Shown: positions 32,411 through 41,000 of the stretch, piece after piece | Numbering within the stretch: position 1 is the stretch's first letter | How the letters are laid out: the number at the start of each line of letters is the position of its first letter | From: Pannonibacter sp. XCT-53 | GTDB taxonomy: Bacteria > Pseudomonadota > Alphaproteobacteria > Rhizobiales > Stappiaceae | Reading direction: 5' to 3' | Assembly: GCF_009915765.1 (NCBI RefSeq) | Contig: NZ_JAABLQ010000003.1 | Span: 248,001 to 312,000 of the forward strand | Length of the DNA stretch: 64,000 bases | Notes under the pieces: model-generated | What the model saw: the letters and a program-made list of their open reading frames with translations, nothing else | Told to the model about the DNA's origin: nothing | Databases searched by the model: none | Program-made: the position numbers and the translations under genes

Positions 32411-32575
32411 GCTAGGTAAAGATGCTGAGCGAGGATGGCACAGCCAGACACCAGGTGGCCGCGAAGGCCACCCCGGACTGCTGACAGGCGCGACCTCGCC
32501 GAAGTCATCCCGGCCAGGCGTAACGCCGGGCCGGGACCGGAGAGTCTAGGCCTTGATGTTTCAATCCGGTACCCC

Positions 32576-32598
32576 CCGGAGAGACCCTGGCTCTCCGG
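32576..32598 (-). terminator. Hairpin downstream of the GNAT gene
   Basis: CCGGAGAG (32576-32583) pairs perfectly with CTCTCCGG (32591-32598) around seven bases, ending seven bases past the GNAT stop on the minus strand. There is no T tract, so termination may be weak. Confidence 0.4.
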
Positions 32599-32605
32599 CC
32601 CCGGA

Positions 32606-33127
32606 TCAGCCCGCGACGCGGTCGATCCGGATGATGTAGCTCTTGTGGTCGTCCGGTTCCGCGATCCGGTCATAGAGCGCGAGGGCAGGGGTGTTCTTGC
32701 CCGGCACGATCCAGCGCAGCTGCAGCCAGCCGCGGCTCTGGCCTTCGGTCACCAGCGTCTCGATCATCTTGCGGGCGATGCCCTTCTGGCGCGACTGCGG
32801 GCGGACGTAGATGTGGTCCATCTGGCCGGCGCGCAGGCCGGTGATCAGTTCCGGCAGGTCGAAGAACACGGCAAAGCCGACCAGCTCGCCATCCTCGAAG
32901 GCGCCGATCACTTCGGCGCTGCGGTCGCCCAGGATCTTTTCCGCATAGAACTGGTCGGGACGGCGCGGCGCGCCGCGCTTGAGGGCCTGCGCATTTTCAG
33001 CGATCAGCGGGGCGAGGTGAAGGGCATCGTCAGGGCCGAGCGCCTTGATGTCGAGCTTGCTCAATTGGATCTCCGCGAAGCAGTCAGACCGGTACACGGG
33101 ACGCACCATGTCCCGAAAAGCGCGCAT
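32606..33127 (-). CDS. GNAT-family N-acetyltransferase
   Basis: A 173-residue acetyltransferase with the acetyl-CoA motif RPQSRQKGIARKMIETL (R-x-x-x-G-x-A core) after the central strand, and the closing segment NTPALALYDRI of motif B. The substrate is not known. The start at 33127 is chosen because AAGGAGGTG, a perfect Shine-Dalgarno match, lies seven bases upstream; a TTG at 33064 preceded by GGAG would give a more typical 152-residue GNAT and is the alternative. It is divergent from the transporter gene. Confidence 0.83.
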   Translation of the reverse strand: MRAFRDMVRPVYRSDCFAEIQLSKLDIKALGPDDALHLAPLIAENAQALKRGAPRRPDQFYAEKILGDRSAEVIGAFEDGELVGFAVFFDLPELITGLRAGQMDHIYVRPQSRQKGIARKMIETLVTEGQSRGWLQLRWIVPGKNTPALALYDRIAEPDDHKSYIIRIDRVAG

Positions 33128-33323
33128 CGACAAGCACCTCCTTGCGCGGCAAAGCGACCGGTTGCGGCTGCGCCTTGACCCGTATCGGGATCATGCCCGG
33201 CCGTCCGCAACGGGCTTGCCGGGCTCCGGCCATTCCGGCAGAAAGAAAGCCGCACCTTTCCCGCCTTCCCGGTCGGCCGCGCCCACCGCCGGCCGGCGAC
33301 CTGTCTCTCCGGATCACCCGCCC

Positions 33324-34223
33324 ATGACTGGCCAGATGTCCGCCGCTCCCCGCACCCGAACCCGCGCCACGCTTGTCGGCATGACCGCGATCCTGATGTG
33401 GGCAACCCTCGGGGTCTTCGGGGCCGGGTCGGGTGCGGTGCCGCCGTTCCTGCTCAATGCGCTCTGCTTTGGTCTGTCCGGGGGGCTGGCGCTGGCCTTT
33501 CTGGCCCTCCGGGGCGAGCTGTCCGTGCTGGCGCAGCCGCTGCGCGTCTGGGCCTTCGGCACCTTCGGCCTGTTCGGCTTCCACTTCTTCTATTTCACCG
33601 CTATCCGCAACGCGCCGCCGGTCGATGCCAATCTGATCAACTACACCTGGCCGCTGCTGATCGTGGTGTTCTCCGCGCTGCTGCCCGGCGAACGGCTGAA
33701 GCTGCACCACGTCATCGGTGCGGTCCTCGGCCTTGCCGGCGCGGCGCTGCTTGTCACGCGCGGAGGATCGGTGTCCTTCGATCCCGCCTATGCACTTGGC
33801 TATGGCGCCGCTGTCGCCTCGGCCCTGTTCTGGTCAATCTATTCCGTGATCTCGCGGCGTCTGGGCGCGGTGCCGACCGGTGCGGTCGCCGGTTTCTGCC
33901 TGATGACCGCAGGGCTGTCGCTCGCCTGCCATCTGGCGCTGGAGGAGACCGTCTGGCCGTCCGGCGCGATCCAGTGGGGCAGCGTCATCGCCCTCGGCCT
34001 CTTTCCCGTCGGCCTTGCCTTCTTCACCTGGGATGTCGGGGTGAAGCAGGGCGACATCCAGGTGCTGGGGGCAGCTGCCTATTCGGCGCCGCTCCTGTCC
34101 ACCCTGCTGCTGATCGCCTTCGGCTTCGGGGCCTTCACGGTCACTGTCGCGCTGGCCTGCCTGCTGATCACCATCGGCGCGGTGGTTGCGGCGAAGGACA
34201 TGATCCTGCGCAAGCCCGCCTGA
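33324..34223 (+). CDS. EamA/DMT-superfamily transporter
   Basis: A 299-residue membrane protein with about ten hydrophobic helices arranged as two EamA repeats; each repeat ends in the typical GxxLGLAGAALL-type helix (HVIGAVLGLAGAALLV near residue 130). Members export metabolites, often amino acids or aromatic compounds; the substrate cannot be told here. ATG 33324 is taken, with an alternative at 33336. It lies 75 bases before the CoA-ester lyase gene but is probably independent. Confidence 0.88.
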   Translation: MTGQMSAAPRTRTRATLVGMTAILMWATLGVFGAGSGAVPPFLLNALCFGLSGGLALAFLALRGELSVLAQPLRVWAFGTFGLFGFHFFYFTAIRNAPPVDANLINYTWPLLIVVFSALLPGERLKLHHVIGAVLGLAGAALLVTRGGSVSFDPAYALGYGAAVASALFWSIYSVISRRLGAVPTGAVAGFCLMTAGLSLACHLALEETVWPSGAIQWGSVIALGLFPVGLAFFTWDVGVKQGDIQVLGAAAYSAPLLSTLLLIAFGFGAFTVTVALACLLITIGAVVAAKDMILRKPA

Positions 34224-34301
34224 TCCTAAAGACGAGTGGAAAAACGGGGCGGTGGCCACTAGCCTTGCCGCACTGCACCCAATGCCTGCAAGGATCCCGT
34301 G

Positions 34302-35186
34302 ATGAGCCAGACCTTCCGCCCGCGCCGCTCCGCCCTCTACATGCCCGGCTCCAACGCCCGCGCGCTTGAGAAGGCCCGCACGCTGGATGTCGACTGCCTG
34401 ATCCTCGATCTGGAGGATGCCGTCGCCCCCGATGCCAAGGACGTCGCCCGGCAGCAGATCGTCGAGGCGGTGACCGCCGGCGGCTACGGCCCCCGCGAGG
34501 TCGTCATCCGGGTCAACGGCCTCGACACCCCCTGGGGCGAGGCCGACATTGCCGCTGCCGTCGCCGCCGGGCCCGACGCGATCCTGGTCCCGAAGGTCAA
34601 CGGCCTTGCCGATCTCGAGCGGGTCGCGCACCGTCTGGCGCTGGCCAATGCGCCCGCGCGGCTGAAGCTCTGGGCGATGATGGAGACGCCGCAGGCCATG
34701 CTGGATGCAGCCGCCATCGCCTCGGCCGGCCGTGATCCCAACCTGCGCCTGTCCTGCTTCGTCATGGGCACCAACGATCTGGCCAAGGAAACCCGAGCCC
34801 GCCTCGTCAAGGGCCGCAGCGTGATGCTGCCGTGGCTGATGACCTGCGTTGCTGCCGCCCGCACCGGCGGCATCGACATTCTCGACGGCGTCTACAACGA
34901 CTTCAACGATCTGGAGGGCTTTGCCGCCGAATGCGCGCAGGGTGCCGAGATGGGCATGGACGGCAAGACGCTGGTCCATCCGAAGCAGGTGGACGCCTGC
35001 CATGCCGCCTTCAGCCCCTCGGAGACCGAGATTGCCTGGGCCCGGCGCATCAACGACGCCTTTGCCCTGCCGGAAAACGCGGACAAGGGTGCAATCCAGA
35101 TCGACGGGAAGATGGTGGAGCGGTTACATGCCGACATGGGCCGGCGCGTGCTGGCGATTGCCGAGGCGATCGCCGCGCGCGGCTAG
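34302..35186 (+). CDS. HpcH/HpaI-family CoA-ester lyase (CitE/malyl-CoA lyase-like)
   Basis: A 294-residue TIM-barrel metal-dependent lyase or thioesterase. Motifs: RRSALYMPGSN at the start (CoA-side loop), LILDLEDAVAP where acidic residues bind the metal, MMETPQA and GKTLVHPKQVDACH near the end (the conserved HPKQ). Relatives include citrate lyase beta-like proteins, malyl-CoA lyase and (3S)-malyl-CoA thioesterase. ATG 34302 has AGGA seven bases upstream; GTG 34299 just before it is an alternative. Confidence 0.87.
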   Translation: MSQTFRPRRSALYMPGSNARALEKARTLDVDCLILDLEDAVAPDAKDVARQQIVEAVTAGGYGPREVVIRVNGLDTPWGEADIAAAVAAGPDAILVPKVNGLADLERVAHRLALANAPARLKLWAMMETPQAMLDAAAIASAGRDPNLRLSCFVMGTNDLAKETRARLVKGRSVMLPWLMTCVAAARTGGIDILDGVYNDFNDLEGFAAECAQGAEMGMDGKTLVHPKQVDACHAAFSPSETEIAWARRINDAFALPENADKGAIQIDGKMVERLHADMGRRVLAIAEAIAARG

Positions 35187-35187
35187 A

Positions 35188-35290
35188 GCAGTTCCAGCAA
35201 GAGCGGATACCGGTTTTGCGTCCGGAATTGCGTGAAAACAGGGAGATGGACCATTTTGGGCGGCCCTTCGTCGCCGAAAGTGGTCCAGCC
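35188..35290. repeat. Palindromic intergenic repeat of a Rhizobiales type
   Basis: Two inverted-repeat units lie in the gap after the lyase gene. The first is built on GCAGTTCC (35188-35195) and GGAATTGC (35224-35231) enclosing CCGGTTTTGCGTCCGG. The second pairs GGACCATTTTGGGCGG (35248 on) with an inverted copy ending GTGGTCC (about 35285), with three mismatches. The phrase AGAGCxxTTCCAGCxxxAGxxGxxACCGGTTTTGCG recurs widely in Rhizobiales intergenic DNA in my memory, resembling the RIME class of repeats. Not coding. Confidence 0.55.
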
Positions 35291-35321
35291 GGCCCCGACG
35301 CCTCATGAGGAACCGCAGACC

Positions 35322-35525
35322 ATGAAACTCTACCGCTTCATCACCGGCCCCGATGACAGCCAGTTCTGCCACCGGGTCACCCAGGCCCTCAACAAGGGCT
35401 GGGAACTCGCCGGCGCGCCGCAGCTGACCTATGACGCGACCCGCGGCCTCACCATCTGCGGCCAGGCGGTCACCAAGGAAGTCCCGGGCGACTATTCCCC
35501 GGACATCAAGCTCGGCGACTACTGA
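35322..35525 (+). CDS. DUF1737 small protein
   Basis: A 67-residue protein beginning MKLYRFITGPDDSQFCHRV and ending PGDYSPDIKLGDY. The pattern LxxGWxLxGxPxxxYD (seen as NKGWELAGAPQLTYD) is the hallmark of DUF1737. Function unknown; soluble, probably a single alpha-beta unit. Shine-Dalgarno TGAGGA precedes ATG 35322. It is followed by a bidirectional hairpin shared with leuD. Confidence 0.83.
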   Translation: MKLYRFITGPDDSQFCHRVTQALNKGWELAGAPQLTYDATRGLTICGQAVTKEVPGDYSPDIKLGDY

Positions 35526-35579
35526 GCCCCGGCGGGGTGCCAGGGTGCCCCGTCCTGCAGGATGCCCCCCGAAATGACG

Positions 35580-35607
35580 GAACCCCGGTGCGGTGGCACC
35601 GGGGTTC
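35580..35607. terminator. Bidirectional hairpin between the DUF1737 gene and leuD
   Basis: GAACCCCGGTG (35580-35590) pairs perfectly with CACCGGGGTTC (35597-35607), a six-base loop between. Only a short T-rich stretch follows on either side, but the place between convergent genes supports a terminator. Confidence 0.65.
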
Positions 35608-35648
35608 TGCGTTTCGTCGGCATCCCGTGCGGCCGGGGCCGCCGGGGG

Positions 35649-36254
35649 TCAGGCCCAGGGGCGCGACTGGCTGGCCTTGGCCTCGAAGCTGTCGATCGAG
35701 GCGGCCTTCTCCATGGTCAGGCCGATGTCGTCGAGGCCGTTCATCAGGCAGTGCTTGCGGAACGGGTCGATCTCGAAGCGGATCACGCCGCCGTCCGGGC
35801 CCTTGATTTCCTGGGTTTCCAGGTCAACGGTCAGGGTCGAGTTGGCGCCGCGCGAGGCGTCGTCCAAGAGCTTGTCCAGCTCCTCCTTGCTGACCACCAC
35901 CGGCAGGATGCCGTTCTTGAAGCAGTTGTTGTAGAAGATGTCGGCGAAGGACGTGGAGATCACGCAGCGGATGCCGAAGTCGAGCAGTGCCCACGGGGCA
36001 TGCTCGCGCGAGGAGCCGCAGCCGAAGTTGTCGCCGGCGACGAGGATCGAGGCCCCCTTGTAGGCCGGCTTGTTCAGCACGAAGTCCGGGTTGTCCGAGC
36101 CATCCTCGTTGTAGCGCATCTCCGAGAACAGCGCGGTGCCGAGGCCCGTGCGCTTGATCGTCTTCAGATACTGCTTCGGGATGATCATGTCGGTGTCGAT
36201 GTTGATGATCGGCAGCGGCGCCGCGACACCCGTGAGCGTGGTGAACTTCTGCAA
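35649..36254 (-). CDS. leuD: 3-isopropylmalate dehydratase small subunit
   Basis: Swivelling small subunit of isopropylmalate isomerase, leucine pathway, pairing with LeuC. The 201-residue product shows INIDTDMIIPKQYLKT, NFGCGSSREHAPWAL, and the FADIFYNNCFKNGILP block near the middle, all characteristic. Its usual partner leuC is not in the window. It is followed (downstream on the minus strand) by a hairpin, and argC begins 50 bases upstream. Confidence 0.97.
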   Translation of the reverse strand: MQKFTTLTGVAAPLPIINIDTDMIIPKQYLKTIKRTGLGTALFSEMRYNEDGSDNPDFVLNKPAYKGASILVAGDNFGCGSSREHAPWALLDFGIRCVISTSFADIFYNNCFKNGILPVVVSKEELDKLLDDASRGANSTLTVDLETQEIKGPDGGVIRFEIDPFRKHCLMNGLDDIGLTMEKAASIDSFEAKASQSRPWA

Positions 36255-36304
36255 GGCGGTTACTCCAAGGTCTCTGGTCTTTTGTTCTTGTGGCCCCGCC
36301 GAGG

Positions 36305-37255
36305 TCAGGCGGCGAGGCTGGTTGCCGGGGCGACGCCCAGCAGGATGTTGAGGTTCTGCACGGCCGCGCCCGAGGCGCCCTTGCCGAGGTTGTCGTAGAC
36401 GGCAATGATCGCGGCCTGGGCGCGCGCATCATTGGCGAAGACATAGAGCCGCATCGCATTGGTGCCGTTCAGCGCCTGCGGGTTCAGCTCGGATGCCCGG
36501 TCGAGCGGCGACAGCGGTGCCACCTCGACGAACCCGTCGGTCTGGGCCGCAAAGTGGTCGGCGATGGCGGCGTGGATCTCCGCGCCGGACGGCACCTTCG
36601 GCAGGCGGGCCAGGTTCAGCGGCACGCTGGTGATCATGCCCTTGTAATAGTTGCCGACCGAGGGCACGAACAGCGGCGCCGCCGCAAGGCCCGTGTAGCG
36701 CTGCATTTCCGGCAGGTGCTTGTGGTTGAAGGCAAGGCCATAGGGCAGGAACACGTTGGCCGCATCGCCCTTTGCCTCGTAGTCCTCGATCATCGACTTG
36801 CCACCGCCCGAATAGCCGGAGATGCCGTTGACGGCGACGGGGAAGTCGGCCGGAACAAGCCCGCCGGCGATCAGCGGCCGAAGTGCCGCGATCACGCCCT
36901 GCGGCCAGCAGCCCGGGTTGGACACGCGCCTGGAGGCCGCGATGGCCGCGGACTGCGCCTTGTCCATTTCGGCAAAGCCATAGGTCCAGCCCTCGGCCAC
37001 GCGGAAGGCGGTCGAGGCGTCGATGACGGCGGTGGTGTCGTTGGTGATCAGCGCCACGCTTTCCTTTGCCGCCTCGTCGGGCAGGCAGAGGATCGCCACA
37101 TCGGCGGCATTCAGCAGCTCGGCGCGGGCGCCAAGGTCCTTGCGGCGCTCGGGGGCGATGGACAGCAGCTCGATGTCGCGGCGTTCGGCAAGGCGCTCGC
37201 GGATCTGCAGACCCGTCGTTCCAGCCTCGCCATCAATGAATACCCGCGCCACCAT
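36305..37255 (-). CDS. argC: N-acetyl-gamma-glutamyl-phosphate reductase, type 2
   Basis: Third step of arginine biosynthesis: NADPH-dependent reduction of N-acetylglutamyl phosphate to the semialdehyde. The 316-residue product has the nucleotide loop DGEAGTTG near residue 7, the catalytic cysteine in SNPGCWPQG, and the GISGYSGGGK loop. Its length fits the type 2 (short) AGPR found in proteobacteria. The start at 37255 removes 32 residues of an upstream in-frame stretch that is not homologous in appearance. Confidence 0.94.
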   Translation of the reverse strand: MVARVFIDGEAGTTGLQIRERLAERRDIELLSIAPERRKDLGARAELLNAADVAILCLPDEAAKESVALITNDTTAVIDASTAFRVAEGWTYGFAEMDKAQSAAIAASRRVSNPGCWPQGVIAALRPLIAGGLVPADFPVAVNGISGYSGGGKSMIEDYEAKGDAANVFLPYGLAFNHKHLPEMQRYTGLAAAPLFVPSVGNYYKGMITSVPLNLARLPKVPSGAEIHAAIADHFAAQTDGFVEVAPLSPLDRASELNPQALNGTNAMRLYVFANDARAQAAIIAVYDNLGKGASGAAVQNLNILLGVAPATSLAA

Positions 37256-37399
37256 GGGCCTGTCCCTTTCCCGCACCTGTCGTTCCGCCCCGCAGGGTCC
37301 GGCGCGGCAGGCGGCCGGATCCCGGGGCAATGTGGCGGGTTTTACACGCAATCGCCGGGGCTGTCACGGCGTGCGGCGGCCTGCGGGCGGGGCAGGATC

Positions 37400-37969
37400 T
37401 CAACGGGCCATTGAGTGATACTCATCATTCGGCCGCATGTCGGTGGCAGCCGCAACCCGGTTCGACATGTTGAAGAAGGCGGCGACGGAGGCGATGTCCC
37501 AGATGTCGCGGTCGCCGAACCCGGCCTCGCGCAGCGCCTGGCGGTCCTGCTCCTCGATCTCGGCCGGGCGCTCGGTCAGCTTGTGGGCGAAGTCGAGCAT
37601 GGCCTTCTGGCGCGGCGAGAGGGGGGCAGCCCGATAGTTCATCACCAGCATCTCGCCGAGCTGCGGGTCGCCGGAGAGGTCGCGCACGGCAGCCCCGTGG
37701 GCCGTCAGGCAGTAGTAACAGCGGTTCACGGACGACACGACCACCGCGATCATCTCCCGCTCCAGCTTGCTCAGCGCCGAGGCCCCAAGCATCAAGTCGT
37801 TGTACATGTCGGTGAAGGCGCGCAACTTCGTGTCGTCAAACCCGTAGGCAATCAAAACATTCGGAACAAGGCCGAGCTTTTCCTGACATTTTGTGAAATA
37901 CCGCTGCGTCGTTTCGCTGAATTCGCCGGCTCCTGGCAGGTTCAGGGCAATCACCGGTGCGTTCGACAT
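37400..37969 (-). CDS. AhpD-like peroxidase-related enzyme (carboxymuconolactone decarboxylase fold)
   Basis: A 189-residue all-helical protein. The AhpD active-site motif is present as NRCYYCLTAHG (Cys-x-x-Cys followed by His), which supplies the thiol pair for alkylhydroperoxidase-like chemistry. The family also includes carboxymuconolactone decarboxylases without these cysteines. GGGAGGG precedes ATG 37969 at eight bases; the longer frame is discarded. It is divergent from the giant glutamate dehydrogenase, 88 bases apart. Confidence 0.88.
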   Translation of the reverse strand: MSNAPVIALNLPGAGEFSETTQRYFTKCQEKLGLVPNVLIAYGFDDTKLRAFTDMYNDLMLGASALSKLEREMIAVVVSSVNRCYYCLTAHGAAVRDLSGDPQLGEMLVMNYRAAPLSPRQKAMLDFAHKLTERPAEIEEQDRQALREAGFGDRDIWDIASVAAFFNMSNRVAAATDMRPNDEYHSMAR

Positions 37970-38057
37970 TTTGTAATCCCTCCCCGATATCGTCATTTTT
38001 TAGGCTGGTTCTCTAAACTAGCATGCACGCCACTGAGTCGCGGGCGAGGAGGAAAAG

Positions 38058-41000
38058 ATGCCGCAAGCCAGGGAACACCGGAAAGCCGAACTTGTTGCGG
38101 AGGTGCGTCAGGCCCTCGCGAGCGGTCATCCGGGCCTCGCAGACTTCGCCGAGGAACTCTACCTGCGCGGTGCGGCCGAGGATCTTGTCGCCTATTCCGC
38201 TGACGAGCTGGCCGGCTTTGCCCGCGCGGCCTTCGAGGACTTCGCGGTCCATACCCCCGGCACGCACCGGGTGACCGTTGCAAACCCGTCCTTCCGCGCC
38301 GCGGGCGCCATGGCGGGCGAGGTGACCGTCGTCGAGCTTGTCAACGACAACATGCCGTTCCTGGTCGATTCGGTGATGGCCGAACTGCAGGACAGCCGCC
38401 TCGAGGTGCATCTTGTGCTGCACCCGATCTACTCGGTCGAGCGCGACGCCGACGGCAAGCTGCTGTCCGTCGCCGGCCGCAAGAAGGCCAGCGCGCGCGA
38501 GGACAGCCAGGAAAGCCTGATCCACATCCACGTCAGCCGCATCGGCTCGGAGGAAGCCCGCAAGGCGCTGGCCGAGCGTCTCAGCCGGATCATGGACGAC
38601 GTTCGCGCGGCCGTCGGCGACTGGAAGCCGATGCGCAAGCGTCTCGCCACGGCGATCAACACCTACAAGACCGCGGTCGTGAACGGCCGCGACGAGCTGT
38701 GGGAGGCGATTCACTTCCTCGAGTGGATGGCCAATGACAACTTCATCTTCCTCGGCATGCGGGAATACACCTTCAACGGCAGCGTCGAGGACGGCGAGCT
38801 GACGCCGATGGACGGCACCGGCCTCGGCACGCTCGCCGATCCGGAGGTCCGCGTCCTGCGGCGCGGCAGCGAGTTCGTCCAGATCACGCCGGAAATCCGC
38901 GAGTTCCTCAAGCGACCCGATCCGCTGATCATCGCCAAGGCCAACGTGAAGAGCCGCGTGCATCGCCGTGTCTACATGGATTATGTCGGCACCAAGCTGT
39001 TCGACGATACCGGCACGATGATCGGCGAGCTGCGCATCGTCGGCCTCTTCGCCTCCACCGCCTACAACGAGCCGACCAGCAAGATCCCGTTCCTGCGCCG
39101 CAAGGTCGCCAGCGTCCTGGCCAAGGGGGGGTTCGATCCCGACAGCCACTCCGGCCGCGCCCTCACCAACGTGATGGAGACCTTCCCGCGCGACGAGCTG
39201 TTCCAGATCGACCAGGAAACGCTCTACGACTTCGCCATGTCGATCCTGCAGCTCGACGAGCGGCCGCGCATCCGCGTGCTTGCCCGGGCCGAGAAGTTCG
39301 ACCGCTACGTCTCCATTCTCTGCTACGTCCCGCGTGACCGCTACACCACCGAGGTGCGGCTCAACATCGGCACGTATTTCGCCTCCGTCTTCGATGGCCG
39401 CCTGTCGGCCTGGTACGTGACCTATCCGGAGGGGCCGCTGGCCCGCGTCCACTTCATCATCGGCCGTGACAAGGGCAAGACCCCGGTCGTGGCCCAGGAG
39501 GATCTGGAACAGGCGGTCTCCTCGATCGTCCGCACCTGGCCGGACGGCCTGCGCGATGCCTTCAAGGAACGGTTCGATCCGGAAACCGCGCATCGCCTGT
39601 CGGAGCGTTACTCGCTCGCCTTCCACGGCGGCTACAAGGAAGTCTATTCGGCCGAGATGGCGCTGGCCGATGTGGTCAAGATCGAGACGCTCTCCGAGGA
39701 GCGCAAGACCACGATCACCTTCGGCCGCTCGTCGGCGAGCCAGTCCGACCGGCTGTCGCTGAAGGTCTACAATCTCGGGGCTCCGATCCCGCTGTCGGCA
39801 CGCGTGCCGCTGCTGGAAAACATGGGCTTCCGCGTCATCAACGAGCGCACCTACCGCATCACGCCGACGGACATGCCCCTGTCCTATCTGCACGAGATGA
39901 CGCTCGAGGCGAGCCGCGGCGGCGACATCGACCTGACGCCCAACCTCAAGGACAGGCTTGAGGCGCTGTTCATGGCGGTCTGGCTCGGGCAGGCCGAGAA
40001 CGACGGCTACAATGCGCTGGTCCTGTCGGCGAACCTCGCCTGGCGCGACATCGCCATGCTCCGGGCGCTGTCGAAGTACCTGCGCCAGGTCGGCATCCGC
40101 TACTCCGAAGACTACATGTGGACCACGCTCAACAACTATCCGGCCATTGCGGCCGCGCTGGTCGAGCTGTTCCACATCCGCTTCGATCCGGCCCTGTCCG
40201 ACAACGACCGCACGCTGAAGACGGCCCGGCTCGAGGACGAGCTGGGCACGGCCTTTGATGCCGTGGTCAGTCTCGACGACGACCGCATCCTGCGCCGGTT
40301 CCAGAACGTGATTGCCGCGATCCTGCGCACCAACTTCTTCCAGCTTGGGGCCGATGGCCGGCCGAAGTCGACCTTTGCCTTCAAGATCAACTCCCGCGCC
40401 ATCGAGGACATGCCGCAGCCGCGGCCGTTCCGCGAGATTTCGGTCTACAGCCCGCGCGTCGAGGGCATTCACCTGCGCTTCGGCAAGGTGGCGCGCGGCG
40501 GTCTGCGCTGGTCCGACCGTCCGCAGGACTTCCGCACCGAGGTGCTGGGTCTGGTGAAGGCGCAGCAGGTCAAGAACGCGGTGATCGTGCCGGTCGGCTC
40601 GAAGGGTGGTTTCGTGCCCAAGCGCCTGCCGGTCGGCGGTGACCGCGAGGCGGTCTTTGCCGAGGGCACCGAGGCCTACAAGATCTTCGTCGGCTCGCTG
40701 CTCGACGTGACCGACAACCTGAAGGGGGACCGCATCCTGCCGCCGGCCGAGGTCGTGCGGCATGACGAGGACGATCCCTATCTCGTCGTTGCCGCGGACA
40801 AGGGCACGGCGACCTTCTCCGACACCGCCAACGGCATTTCCACGAGCCGCAGCTTCTGGCTCGGCGATGCCTTCGCTTCGGGCGGCTCTGCCGGCTATGA
40901 CCACAAGAAGATGGGCATCACCGCGCGCGGCGCCTGGGAAGCGGTGAAGCGTCACTTCCGCGAGATGAACCGCGACATCCAGAGCGAGCCCTTCACCGTT

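Larger units (their letters stand above)
32299..32605. other. 307-base non-coding gap with AT-rich promoter-like segment
   Basis: No gene is seen. On the side of the orphan gene it holds an AT-rich stretch (32390-32420) containing TTAA-N7-TTAC (32396-32410), one base from the CtrA consensus. Further along, near 32576-32598, is a GC-rich hairpin that follows the GNAT gene. The rest is featureless high-GC sequence. Confidence 0.6.
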
